From positions 62,001-126,000 of the forward strand of contig NZ_FZQR01000001.1 in NCBI RefSeq assembly GCF_900199455.1: a stretch of DNA of 64,000 nucleotides. The letters are read 5' to 3'. The DNA is from Mesorhizobium carmichaelinearum. GTDB taxonomy: Bacteria; Pseudomonadota; Alphaproteobacteria; Rhizobiales; Rhizobiaceae. The position numbers were made by a program, and so were the translations under genes. Of this stretch, positions 17,025 through 28,900 are shown one piece after another (position 1 is the first letter of the stretch; each line of letters opens with the position of its first letter). The notes under the pieces are model-generated. The model did no database searches. It was given only the letters and a program-made list of their open reading frames with translations, and was not told the DNA's origin.

Positions 17025-17957
17025 ATGCGTTGCAAAATCGTCGGGGCACCGGTGCAGGACGGAGCCGGCAGAATGGGATGCGAAATGGGGCCGAGTGCGC
17101 TGAGGACCGCGGGCCTTGTTGAGGTGCTGTCCGGCCTCGGGCACGCTGTCGAGGATATGGGTGCCGTCCAGGCAATTCCGGCGAGGCGCGTCGTGCATGG
17201 CAATCTGGCGCTGAAGGCCCTGCCCGAAATATCGGCCTGGACATCCGCCATTGCCGCGGCCGCCTACGCGGCGAGCGAGGACGCCATGCCGATCTTTCTC
17301 GGCGGCGACCATTCGATCTCGGCCGGGACCGTGTCGGGCCTCGCCCGCCGCGCCGCCGAGGCTGGGCGTCCGCTATTCGTGCTGTGGCTCGATGCGCATC
17401 CGGATTTTCACACGCTCGACACCACCGCCAGCGGCAATCTGCATGGCGTGCCGCTGGCCTATGCCAGTGGCCAGCCGGGTTTCAGTGGCTATTTTCCGGA
17501 TCTGCCGGCGGCGGTCGACCCCAAGCGTATCTGCACCATGGGTCTGCGCAGTGTGGACCCGGCCGAGCGCAGCGCGCTCAACCAGGCGGGCGTGACTGTG
17601 CATGACATGCGCGCCATCGACGAGCATGGCATCGCGCCGCTGCTGCGCGCCTTCCTGGCGCGCGTGTCGGCCGAGGACGGGCTGCTGCATGTCAGTCTCG
17701 ACGTCGACTTCCTCGATCCGTCGATTGCGCCTGCAGTCGGCACGACAGTTCCCGGCGGCGCGACGTTCCGCGAGGCGCACCTGGTGATGGAGATGCTGTC
17801 CGACAGCGGCCTCGTCTCCAGTCTGGACCTTGTCGAGTTGAACCCCTTTCTGGACGAGCGCGGCCGCACCGCGACGCTGATGGTCGACCTGACGGCGAGC
17901 CTGATGGGCCGCCGCATCATGGACCGCCCCACCCGCAGCCATTCCGGGAGCTTTTGA
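17025..17957 (+). CDS. rocF: Arginase
   Basis: 310-aa ureohydrolase that splits arginine into ornithine and urea. Manganese-site motifs are complete: GGDHS at residues 93-97, DAHPDFH at 123-129 and SLDVDFLDP at 224-232. The ATG at 17025 (MRCKIVGAPVQDGAGRMGCE) has GGGAA upstream and gives the normal family length; the open frame that runs further upstream crosses into the divergent regulator. The next gene, ornithine cyclodeaminase, begins two bases after the stop, so the pair makes ornithine and then proline. Agmatinase or formiminoglutamase is a less likely reading because of the CEMGPSALRTAGL N-terminus and the neighbour. Confidence 0.92.
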   Translation: MRCKIVGAPVQDGAGRMGCEMGPSALRTAGLVEVLSGLGHAVEDMGAVQAIPARRVVHGNLALKALPEISAWTSAIAAAAYAASEDAMPIFLGGDHSISAGTVSGLARRAAEAGRPLFVLWLDAHPDFHTLDTTASGNLHGVPLAYASGQPGFSGYFPDLPAAVDPKRICTMGLRSVDPAERSALNQAGVTVHDMRAIDEHGIAPLLRAFLARVSAEDGLLHVSLDVDFLDPSIAPAVGTTVPGGATFREAHLVMEMLSDSGLVSSLDLVELNPFLDERGRTATLMVDLTASLMGRRIMDRPTRSHSGSF

Positions 17958-17959
17958 TC

Positions 17960-19015
17960 ATGACCGCGGCAAAGCTGAACATCGTCCCCTTCGTCAGCGT
18001 CGACCGTATGATGAAGCTGGTCATCGCCATCGGTATCGAGCGCTTCCTGACTGAGCTCGCCAGCTATATCGAGGAAGACTTCCGTCGCTGGGAACTTTTC
18101 GACAAGACGCCACGCATCGCCTCGCACAGCCATGACGGCGTCATCGAGCTGATGCCGACAAGCGATGGGCGCCTCTACGGCTTCAAATATGTCAACGGCC
18201 ATCCCAAGAACATGCGTCAGGGTCTGCAGACGGTCACCGCCTTCGGCGTGCTCGCCGATGTCGGCAGCGGCTACCCGATGCTGCTCACCGAAATGACCAT
18301 CCTGACCGCGCTGCGCACCGCTGCAACGTCCGCTGTCGCCGCCAAATATCTGGCGCCGAGCGGCGCGCGCACCATGGCCATCATCGGCAATGGTGCGCAG
18401 TCGGAATTCCAGGCGATCGCCTTCAAGGCGCTGACCGGCGTCGATCGGCTCAGGCTCTACGACATCGATCGTTCCGCCTCGCGGAAATGCGCGAAGAACC
18501 TGGCTGGCATAGGATTTGACATCACCATCTGCGAAACCGCGCAGGAAGCGGTTGAAGGTGCCGGGATCATCACGACCGTCACCGCCGACAAGCAGTGCGC
18601 TACGATTCTCACCGACAACATGGTCGGCTCCGGCGTCCACATTAACGCCGTTGGTGGCGACTGCCCCGGCAAGACCGAACTGCACAAGGACATTCTGCTG
18701 CGCTCCGACATTTTCGTCGAGTTTCCGCCACAGACACGCATCGAGGGCGAGATCCAGCAGCTGGATCCCAACCATCGGGTGACCGAGCTCTGGGAAGTGA
18801 TCGCCGGCAAGGCGCAAGGGCGCCGAGACGCCAAGCAGATCACGCTGTTCGATTCAGTCGGCTTCGCCATCGAGGATTTTTCAGCGCTGCGCTATGTGCG
18901 CGACCAGCTGCAAGCGACTGGCCTCTACGAAGAGCTCGACCTGCTCGCCGATCCCGATGAACCACGCGACCTCTATGGCATGCTGCTGAGAGCGGCCTTG
19001 CAGCCGGCAGCATAA
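17960..19015 (+). CDS. Ornithine cyclodeaminase
   Basis: 351-aa NAD-dependent enzyme of the ornithine cyclodeaminase/mu-crystallin family, converting ornithine to proline and ammonia. Typical segments are RIASHSHDGVIELMPTSDGR, YGFKYVNGHPKN (substrate Lys and Asn), the nucleotide-binding IIGNGAQSEFQAIAFK and INAVGGDCPGKTEL (with the catalytic Asp). The ATG at 17960 is preferred over a TTG two codons upstream because GGGAG is suitably placed. It is in an operon with arginase and probably under the divergent Lrp-type regulator. Length and motifs are those of the longer alphaproteobacterial form. Confidence 0.92.
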   Translation: MTAAKLNIVPFVSVDRMMKLVIAIGIERFLTELASYIEEDFRRWELFDKTPRIASHSHDGVIELMPTSDGRLYGFKYVNGHPKNMRQGLQTVTAFGVLADVGSGYPMLLTEMTILTALRTAATSAVAAKYLAPSGARTMAIIGNGAQSEFQAIAFKALTGVDRLRLYDIDRSASRKCAKNLAGIGFDITICETAQEAVEGAGIITTVTADKQCATILTDNMVGSGVHINAVGGDCPGKTELHKDILLRSDIFVEFPPQTRIEGEIQQLDPNHRVTELWEVIAGKAQGRRDAKQITLFDSVGFAIEDFSALRYVRDQLQATGLYEELDLLADPDEPRDLYGMLLRAALQPAA

Positions 19016-19900
19016 CAAGGCTCGCTCAAAGACAGCCACTTTCTCGCGTCTAGTCGCGAATGCGCATATTTCCGCGCAGAATCGCACCTTGGCGTATTTT
19101 CGGATACGTTCGGCGGCTGCGCCCAACACCTCTCGAAAAGCACCGTCACAGCTCCGACTAGCGCATTTTTGTCGCAAAACCGTGGCCAAGGCAGGCCCGG
19201 AGGTTGGCAGTGACGAGAAGAAACTTCCACCCAATACAACGGAATTGCCACTCAGAACGAGTGGTTCTCGGTAACCGCGTCGGCCTCAGTCTCCAGAGTC
19301 GCACCGACGTGGCGGAGAAGCCGTTTCAAAAGCACCTTCATCAATGCCCGCGAGGGCAGTGCCAATCCCCGAAAGAGATACAGCGCACCTGGAAGGTCGC
19401 TTCTCCACCTTGCCCGCGCATCAGTGGTTGTGACGCGCGCCGACCATTGCCGCTGAGGTACGCGCGGCCGGCGCTCGCGAAGGTGAGGCCATGACAATGG
19501 CGGAGAACCGATCCCGGCTGACGACAAAGCCCAGCGAAACGATCGGCCTCTGCATGCGCGAAAAACGGCTGGTCGGCTGCGTTCAGGGAATATTGCAGGG
19601 CTACGGTCAGAGTCAGATCATCCGGTCGACCGTACTAAGCCATTGATTTTTCTATCTGAGCATTGTGGCTTTTATCCTTCTTGCGATAGAGCTAATGTAC
19701 AGAAAGATAGGTTAGCCGGAACAGCAAATAGGTAAAATTTATATCACTTTAAAACCCTCCCAAATATAGTCTTTTACAAACATATTTCTTCGTCTTATCG
19801 TTGTACTTCGCGCCAAGGTATAATGAGCGCCGCGCCCAAGTCCTCAGCCGACGGTTGCAGGACTTGGATGGCTGTGCCATGGCCACAACGGAGGTGGGGG
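19016..19900. other. Long intergenic region before the giant gene
   Basis: About 885 bases with no well-supported gene apart from a possible 51-aa frame at 19491-19646. The last 170 bases (about 19647-19815) are strongly A+T-rich, unlike the rest of the locus, and are the likely promoter zone for the giant gene. No tRNA or integrase was seen. It may also be a boundary of the oxidase island. Confidence 0.5.
19491..19646 (+). CDS. Possible small protein, 51 aa
   Basis: An ATG at 19491 preceded by AAGGTGAGG at close spacing opens a 51-codon frame ending at 19646 (MTMAENRSRLTTKPSETIGL at the start, IIRSTVLSH at the end). No family is recognised and there is no signal peptide or membrane segment. 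The good ribosome site is the main support. It could be the remnant of a larger gene or chance. Confidence 0.25.
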   Translation: MTMAENRSRLTTKPSETIGLCMREKRLVGCVQGILQGYGQSQIIRSTVLSH

Positions 19901-22900
19901 ATGATCGCTTTCAAACGCGATACGAGTGGCCTTTATCTGGCTGATACCCCTGCCAACGCCCGCGTCGCTTTCCTGTTCCAGGATCAGTCGCGCACCGACC
20001 CGACCTTCGATCTGACCGCCCAGAGCTGGGTCGACCCAGGCCAGCTTGGCTACATCGCCTTCTTCGTGCCGTCGGCAACGCGCGACTGGGCGACTTTCGA
20101 GGCCGGTGTCCGCAAGGCCTTCACCGCCAATGCCGGCACGCAGATCGGCTGGTTCCCCGAGCCGCTGAGCATCGCGCCGGTTCTGGTCTCGATCACCGGG
20201 CAAGGTACGTCGTCACCAACCGTTGCGGAATCCTTCTCGCTGACATTCCGCCAGAGCGTGACGTTCCAGGTGCAGCCGGATTTGTTCGAACTGTCGACGA
20301 CGGTGTTGTTCGACGACGCCTCCAACAGCCTGCAGATCGCCAACAGCCAGCCGCCTGCCACACTGCTTTTGACGGCGACGCCGCCCGCCGGCGCCACCGT
20401 CACGTTCCAGTCGCAAGCGCCATTCGCGAGTCTGGCGCTTTCCGGGCCGTTGGCTGGCACCGCCCGCACGGCGTTTGAACTGGCCACCGCCGATCTCGTC
20501 CAGTTCGAAGCCGGCATGATGTATTTCAGCCCGCCGGTCGATGGCGGGCTGGTCAATGCCTTGAGCTATCCGGTTTTTCGCGGCGCAGGCGGCTCGACGA
20601 CGCCATTCGGCTTCAACGTGACGCTTGACGTGCTTGGGCCGCTCGATGCGGCGCGCAGCTTCTTCCAGTTCACCGATCCGCTGCTCGGCTCGACTTTCGT
20701 CACCGCCAACGGCAAGCCTTTCGCCCTCAACACGGTCAACATCGGCGATATCGCCACGGCGAGCCGTCTCGTCTTTGCCGGCCGGCCGCAGCAATCGCCG
20801 AGCGAGCAGCGCTATTACTATCTGACGCCGGCGGGACAGTTCGGCCTGGCGCTCGACACCGGCGCCAATCAGGTCGCTGCCGCGGCAGACGAAACGGTGC
20901 AGATGCTGTGCGGCGTCACTGGCACCGAATTCGTGACCGTCAACGTCGGCACGACGCCGGACAAGCTGCAATTCGTGCCGGCCCAGCCGGCCTACCGCAT
21001 CCAGCCGGCGCAGGATTCGCCGACCAATCCCGCTTTCCTCGATACCACCGCGACGACCTCGTGGGCGCAGCTTGTCTCCGCGAAAGGCACCTATGTGTCG
21101 CAGCCGGAACGCGCGCCGCTCTACAACCAACAGGGCAGCTCAGCCGCAATGCTCGCTGGCGCGGCACCCGCCTCAGGCCTCACCGTCTATCTCCTCAACT
21201 ATTTCCACGTGCCGTCATGGACCGATGCCGGAAGCGCGCCGGCCGTGCCGCTGGTTCCCTATGCCGGGCTCGACTTCTCGACCAATCCCAATTTGAAAGC
21301 CGCCGCTTATCTCGACATGGAGTCGCGCGCGCTGAACCCCAGGCGCGCCGCTGGCTTCCTTCCACCACCAAAGCCGCGCAGCGCGGCAAAAGCCGCCGCT
21401 GGCGACCCAACCGTGTTGGCCATGACGCCGCAAGGCATGCTGGCCGAGCTGGCCGGCACGCCGCTGGCATGGACCGGGCTGCAGATGGCCACGAGTGCTG
21501 CCGGCATCCTCGAATTCGAGGCCATGGGTCCGTCGATCTCAAAGGCCGTGCAGCAGAACCAGATCTTCACCGTGGTCAGCGAAAACCCGGCCAACGCCGA
21601 TCCGCTCGGCACCGGACAAGCGCTGTTCGATTTCACCAATGACAAGCTCGAGATCGGCGATTGGACGTTCGACCTGTCGTCGGGCGGGCTCTCTGCACCC
21701 GACGGCACGCCGCCGATCTTCATGATGAAGTTCTATCCCGGCGAGACGATCGAACAACTCGTCGCCGACACAAGGCTGTGGTCGCAGCCCGACACGTTCA
21801 ACAAGACATTCACCGCCGCCGCGGCGCAAACCTATTTGCAGACGCTGATCGCCGAGGCAAAGGCCTCGGTGTTCCCGAATGGCGGCACGCAGCCCGACAC
21901 GACATCGCTTTACTGGACGTTCTACCAGACGGTCACCGACCCGACATTCAACGGCGTCCTTGCCGTCAACTGCAACATGCAGCTCGACCAATTGCCGACT
22001 GCGGTGCGTGCCGTTCTCGGCGGCATGACGGACCCCGGCATTGCCGGCTTTCGCGTCCATCATGTCGGCATCGCCATCAACAACACCGACGCCGACCCGA
22101 AGCAGACCGCGCCCGTGCTGGCGCAGAGCGCGACCTTCGCACTGGTCGACTATGAAAAGGCGGCGAGCAAAACGGCAGCCGCTGCCGGTATCGACATCGA
22201 CTACGGTTTCGAGGTCGAATATCTGCGCGCTCTGTTCACCAATTCCGAGCTGCGCAGCTTTGCCTGCGAGATCAATCTCACCATCAACGATCTGTTCAAG
22301 ACCGGCGTCAATCTCGATGCCGAGCAAAGCACGGCCAGCAATACCGCCGCCGAGGGCGGCAACGTCATCGCCATCATGGGCTCTTACCAGGCGCATGGCA
22401 CCAGCGGCGACGACACGAGTTCTGGACAGGGCGTCTATTCCTTCGTCGCCCAGGGCGAATTCGTCTTCAATTTCACCGACGACAGCGGCAAGTCTAACAA
22501 CAAATATCTCAAGCAGATCACGCTGACGAAACTGCAGTTCTCGTTCGACGACGAAACCCCGGCGACCCCGCCGAAAGCCGACACCACCCATATCAGCGCG
22601 CATTTCGCCATCTGGGGTTACATCGAGTTCAACGAGTTCCAGGTGCTCGACCTGTTCGCGTTCGAGAAGCTCGCCTTCTCCAATCTCGGCATCGAAGTCG
22701 GCTTCGACCTGACGATCCCGGCCAACGGACAGCCATCGACGAGCACGCCGTCGCTCAGTTTTTCGCCGGGCGACCTGCGGCTGGATCTCGGCGCGACGGA
22801 AAAGCGCAGCGGTGCTGCCAGCCTGCTCGACCTGATCCCGTTCAAGCTCAAATCGTTCCTCTATTCGGGCGAGGCCGACGAGACGATCGAGAGCCTGAAC

Positions 22901-25900
22901 TACTATTCGCTTGGGACACTGCCGGGGCTGGCGGAAAACGGCATCACGCTGCAGGACAAGTTCAACTACGCGCTGATCTTCGACCTCGATCTCGGCTCGA
23001 TGGGTGGCCTGGTCGGCTCGCTCTCGGCCTTCAAGTTCAGCGTGCTGATCGGCTGGCTGAGCCCGGAGGATGGCGGCGGCCTGGCCTTCGGCATCCAGCT
23101 GCCGCAAGTCGACGGCAAGCTGGAAATCAAGATCGAGGGTGTGCTCACCATCTCGATCGAGCAGTTCAATCTCGAATACGCCAAAGACAGCGAGCCCCAG
23201 ATGCTGGTGCTCGGCATGCACAATTGCTTCATCGAGATACTGGGGCAGCGGCTGCCGCCCGACGGCACGATCAGCATCGGCCTGTTCGCGCCGACCGAGG
23301 GCGCCGACCAGATCGGCTGGATCGGCGCCTACAACAAGGGCAAGGACGGCGGCGGTGGCGGCGGCGACACGCAGGACGAACCGGCGGCGTCCGTGCCGGC
23401 CAGGCTCGGCGCGGTCAGCGACGTCTTCGACCTCGTCTATCTCGGCGTCGGTCAGCGGGTCGGTCCCGACCCGGCCAAGCCGCCGCCCAATTTCGACGAG
23501 TTCCTGAAATTCATGCAGGGCGAGTTCTGGGATAGGCTGCAGGACAAGAAATTCTCCGACATCTACCATCCCAACGGCAAGTGGATCATCGTCACCGACT
23601 TCACACTGCTCAAGGTGCTTGAGGTCGGCTTCGTCTTCTATGACGTGACGCCGTTCTACGCACTGCTGCTGCGGCTCACCGGCGGCGCCGGCAAGGGCGC
23701 GGAATTCGAGATCGTCTACACCAAGATCTCCGACACGATCGGCAAGTTCGCCGCCGTCTTCGGCCTGCCCGACAGTTTGCGCACCTTCCAGGTGGGTGCT
23801 GCTTCACTGACGTTGCCGACGCTCAGCGTGGACGTCTACACCAATGGCGACTGGAAGGTCGATCTCGGCTTCCCCGACGGCGACAATTGGAGCGTCTGCT
23901 TCCAGGTGCAGGCGCAGGCCGGTCCTATCCCCGTCACCGGTTCCGGCGGCTTCTACATAGCGAGCCTCAGTTCGGCCACCGACCCCGATGTGTTCAAGGG
24001 CACGTATCAGAGCATCCTGGCCTTCGGTTTTGCCGCACGGCTGGGCGTCGGCAAGGATTTCACCGCCGGGCCATTGAAGGCAGGCGTCAGCGTCACTTTC
24101 TTCGGCATCATCCAGGGTGCCGCCGGCTATCTCACCAGCGGCGGCGGCGACCTCGCCAAGAAACCCGATGCGCTGTCGCTGCAAGGCCAGTTCGGCATTA
24201 TTGGCGAGCTCTATGGCTCGCTTGACTTCGTCATCATCAAGGCCAGCGTCAATGTACGGCTCGAAGCCTCGATCGGCATCATCCTGGCTCTGGAACCGCC
24301 AAGCGTGCCGGGCGGCGGCGGTGGCTCGATCCTGCTCTACATCGAGGCCTCGGTCAGCGTCAGCGTGACGGTGGAGATCAACCTCTTCCTGTTCTCCATT
24401 TCCATCAGCTTCAGCTTCAACGCCTCGTTCCGTTTCGAATGGCAGCTGGCCGGGTCCTCTCAGCAGGCCCAGATCGAAGGCTTTGCGCGGCTCAGGCAGC
24501 GATTGCTTGCCAGTGCGGCACCCACCGTCGGCCTGTTGCCGAGCCTGCCGAAGGACCTGCCGATCCTGTTCCTGCCGGAGCTGACGGTTGTGTTTCCGGA
24601 CGCGGTGAGCAATGGCGCGCCATGGGTCGTGACCTCGCTCGGCATACAGTATGACGACAACCCGCCACAGAACCCGACCTATGCCGACTTCAAGCCTTTC
24701 GAGGCGGTGACGACGCAGCTCGCCACTTTCGCGCTCATGCACGCGCTGAACCTGCCGGCCTACAATTCCGTGGTCCAACTCGAGTTTGATCCGGCGAGCG
24801 GCGCACTCGGCTTGAAGGACATCGACAGCGATCCGGACGCACTGACCGGCTGGCTCGACTACCCGACGGTGCTCAGCCAACTCGCCAATTTCAGCGCCAC
24901 GCTTTCCGTGCCGACCAGCCCCACCAAGGCGAGCGTGTTTCCGATGCCGCCGTTCCTCAACCTCGCCACCACGGGGCGCACGGACGGCAATGGCAATGCA
25001 CAGGAGTTCGCCTATCAGTTCCAGTCGAAGAACCCGGTCTCGCAGACCTACCTGCAGGCGGTCGACACCTATTTCAACCAGCTGTTCGTCAACCAGACTT
25101 CCAACCCAGGCTCCGCCAACCCGACCGGCGGCACGACGCCGCTGTCGCAAGAGATTTTCCTCGATTACTTCAAGGGCCTGATCCGTGGGGCGGTGCACGA
25201 GCTGCTGGTCACGATGCAGGATGCCGGGCTGACCTCGTCGCCGCTCGACAAGCTGTTCACGGCGGCTGTGGCGGCACCGACGCCCGGCGCGCAGACGCGC
25301 TTCCAGGGTCTTGCCGGGCAGATGTCGAGCGCGTTCCGCGGCGGCGTGCGTCTGCCTTACACCGACGGCCTTACCGTACCCGGCGGAACCGCGCTGACGA
25401 CCACCAATCCACTGTTTGCGCTTCTGTGGCAGGAATTCCCGGCCGGCGGCTTTACCAGCAGTGGCAAATACGCCATCGCGCTGAGCAATCCCGACGCGAC
25501 GCAAGGCTGGCTGACCGTCAACGCCTCGTACTCGCTGACCCAGGACGTCCTGGGCAAGTATCTCGGCTTGAAGGAGGCTTCGGTCGCAGCACCCGGCAGT
25601 CCGACGCCGATCGCGCTCAGCTCGACCGGGCCACAATCCTTCGCGCTGGAGAACGCCATCGCCTGGACGCCGCCAGGCGCCGGTGCGCTCAGCCTGCGGC
25701 CGTTCGCGCCCAGCCTGGTGAAGTTGCAGGCAAATGAAGGTACATCCGCCATTCCCGTGCTGGTGAAATCGCGCCAGGCGCAAGGCGCGTATCTGCCGGA
25801 CGGTACGCCGCTGCCTGCCGGCGACATCACCTTCGCCACCAGCATCACGCTGACGGTCAAGCAGATACCGGGCGCCGCGCAAGGCAGCGTGCTGCCCGAC

Positions 25901-28900
25901 GTCTACGCGCTGTCCGGCGCCAGCCAGGCGGACGAAGCGCTGCTCGGCAGGATCCTCGACGATCTCAGGGGCGGCGATCGGCCCGTCGCTGCGATCCAGA
26001 TCCTGTTCCAGACGGCGGCGGGCGCGCCCGGCCTTGTCTCGGTCGTGGTCGATCCGACCGCCGTCTTTGCGCTGCGCACCAACACCACGACAGTGTCGCA
26101 GCCGCCGCAAGGTCTGATGGGCTTCGCGCTCGGCTTGCCGGCGGGCGTCTCCGTCGGCGCCAGCACCGACATCTCCGCCGACGGCGGTTACGGCTTCCTG
26201 CAGATCATCCAGCAGGCGACGGTCACCAATGCGTCGGGCTACTACCTGCGCTTTGTCGACAAAACAGGCAATTCACTGCCGACGGCGCTGTTCGCCAAAG
26301 GCGTCGCGCAGGTGACGATGCTGGTGACCTACAAGCCCGGCAGCGGAACCAACCAGAACGGTTCGCCGCTTGCCATACAACCCTACTACAACGCGGTCGT
26401 GCTCGCCGGCACCCAGACCAGCCTCGTCTATTATGCCGAGACGGCCGATCCGGCACTGGAGGCCCGCTACGTCAAGGTTGCCGCCGGCACGTTCGGCGTC
26501 GAGTTGACGCGCGCCGAAAGCGTCATGCAGTTGAAGGCGCCCGCAGCGCTAGCCAAGGCCGGGCTGCTCGCCAAGACGACGACACATTCGCGCGGCGATG
26601 TCATCGCGGCGCTGCGCGCCTCAGGTGTCTCCGACGACGCCGAATTGCACCAGGCCCTGGCAGCGGCGGGCGACGCGAAGGCGTCGCTCAACGCGCTCTA
26701 CAGTCTCGTCACCTATCAGATCCAGGCGACGACGGGCTTCAGCCTGAGCAATCTGTCGGCGCCGATCCAGCCGCAAAAACCCGACCAGTCCGCGACCACC
26801 GGCACTTACCGGGTGTTCGCGCCGCTCTACAATGTCGCCACCGACAATGCCGGTTCGACGACACCCAATCGCTACGCGTCGATCGACGACAAGTTCACGC
26901 TGTCGTTCTTCGTCAACGACGCCTTCGGCAACCAGCTGCCGACGCCGGCAAGCTACAGCGACACCAATTTCTATTTCGATCCGATCGTGCCGGTCGACCA
27001 ATGGCCAGGCATCCTGCCGACCTACGGCTTCGACGCCTCGCAAGCGAATACGGTCGAGATCGTGCTGACGCCGAGCCAGGCGGCCTTCAGCGGCATGTCC
27101 GCCGACCAGAAGGCGGCGGCACTCGCCAATTACCGCACCATCGAGGACCAGATCACCGGCCCCGGCGTCTCCTTCTATGTCGAGACCAGCCTTGCCTTGC
27201 AGGCGGATGGCGCGAGCTTTGTCAGTTTCCCGGTCTCAGTCGCCGACACCAGCAAGGTCGCCGGCATGGTTGGCGACCTTGTCAACTGGCTGGCGGGGCT
27301 CAGCACCAATTTCCCCGGCGCGATGACCATATCGATGCCGGTCAGCGGACCCGGCGCTTTGCCGCCCCTATTCGAGATCGTCGTGCTCTTCGGCATCGCC
27401 CGCAATGTCAATCTGATCTCGCCCTATCTGAAGGATCAGTTCGGCACGGTGATGGTGCCGTCGGCGCAGAACGTCGCGACCGGGTTTGCGCCTGCGACCG
27501 GCGGCGCCAGCGCCATGTCGCAATTCGCCGCCGACTTCACCGGCGCCTTCCCGGCCCAGAAACTCGCCATCGGCATGAACGGCGCCGATGCATCGTCGCA
27601 GCAAAAGCAGTCGAGCACAGCCTTGTCTAGCACGGGCTTGGCGCGCAAGCGGCTGAAGGCGTTGAAGCTTGCCCATGACGGTTCGGGCGGCGCACGTGCC
27701 GGCTCGCAATCTCTATGGGCGGCGGCGGCCTCGTTGCTCGACATCTCGATCGGTGCTGCCGGGGGCGGACCGCGCTTCCTCTCGCCGAAGCCGCTCGACA
27801 ATGTGCTGAACAGCGCCAGCGTTCCCATGCCGACGCTGTCGTCCAAGCTGCCGGCGCTGCCGGCACAGCAGTTGTTCATCGACACCGATCTCGACCAGCT
27901 CAACCGCGGCTTCTTCCAGGCGGTCGACGAAGTGCTGTCGCCTGCATCCGCAGCCAAGGCCTTCGAACTCGCTCCGGACTCCTACGGCAAGATCGCGCTC
28001 GGCCGTGAAACGCTGGCGCAGAAATATGCGCAATATGAGGTCGATTGGCTGTTCGGCCCGCAATCGCCGTTCACCGGCACGACGGCCGCACTGGGCGTCG
28101 CTCGGGACGTGTTCGAGCAGCAGATGCGCGCCGCGCTGATGACGGCCTATTCGGTCGACACGATCGTGCAGTACGACGTGACCTGGAACCAGCCGGTGTC
28201 AGCCGCCGCCGACGGCAATATGGAACTGTTCGGCCAGATCGAAGCGGTGCTTGCCGGAAGTTACAGCTGGAACGGCGTCAGCCTGTCGGCGACATCAAGC
28301 AATCCGCACGGGCTGACCGATGGCAGCCGCGTTTTGATGATCTTCCAGACGAGTTCCGGCCAATCGCCGGACGATGGTGTCTATGCCGTCACCGTCACTG
28401 GCGACACCACCTTCACCATCACCACCGCCGCCAGCGGTTCGGGTGTCGGCACCTTCTCGGCCACGCAGCAGAATGCCGGGCTGTCGACAGCCCATGTCGG
28501 CATTGTGAGCACGGGTGCAAGCCCGCTTACCTTCCTCTATGGCGATCCGGATGCCGGCGCCGCCGCGGTGGTGCCGTTCGACCTGCGCTTTGCCGTCACC
28601 AATCTGCAGTTCTTCCTGGCGCCGGCGGGCGCGCCCGACGAGGCGCGACCCTCGATCTGGCTGCAGCTTGTCGATCCCTATCCGCAGGGCGTGCCGCATG
28701 TCGGACCGGCCGGCGCGCTGACCAAGATCCCCGTGGTGTATCGCCAGTATCCGACGCCGCCGACATTGATCAGCCAGACCTGGTCGGGCTTCACGCCGAC
28801 ATCGGGCTCGGGCAATCCGATCGCCGACGGCGCCGACTGGAGCTACCTCTATACCTATCAGGCCTTCCTCGTCGCGCAGGACCAGATCAACACCGCCGTC

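Noticed and set aside
17489..18817. 442-codon minus-strand frame across arginase and ornithine cyclodeaminase
   Set aside because: It is antisense to two genes with complete catalytic motifs and has no recognised domain.
21539..26110. Long minus-strand open frames of 676 and 768 codons opposite the giant gene
   Set aside because: They are Arg-rich antisense frames with no ribosome site or domain; the plus-strand frame is continuous, has strong coding features and explains the open minus strand through high G+C.
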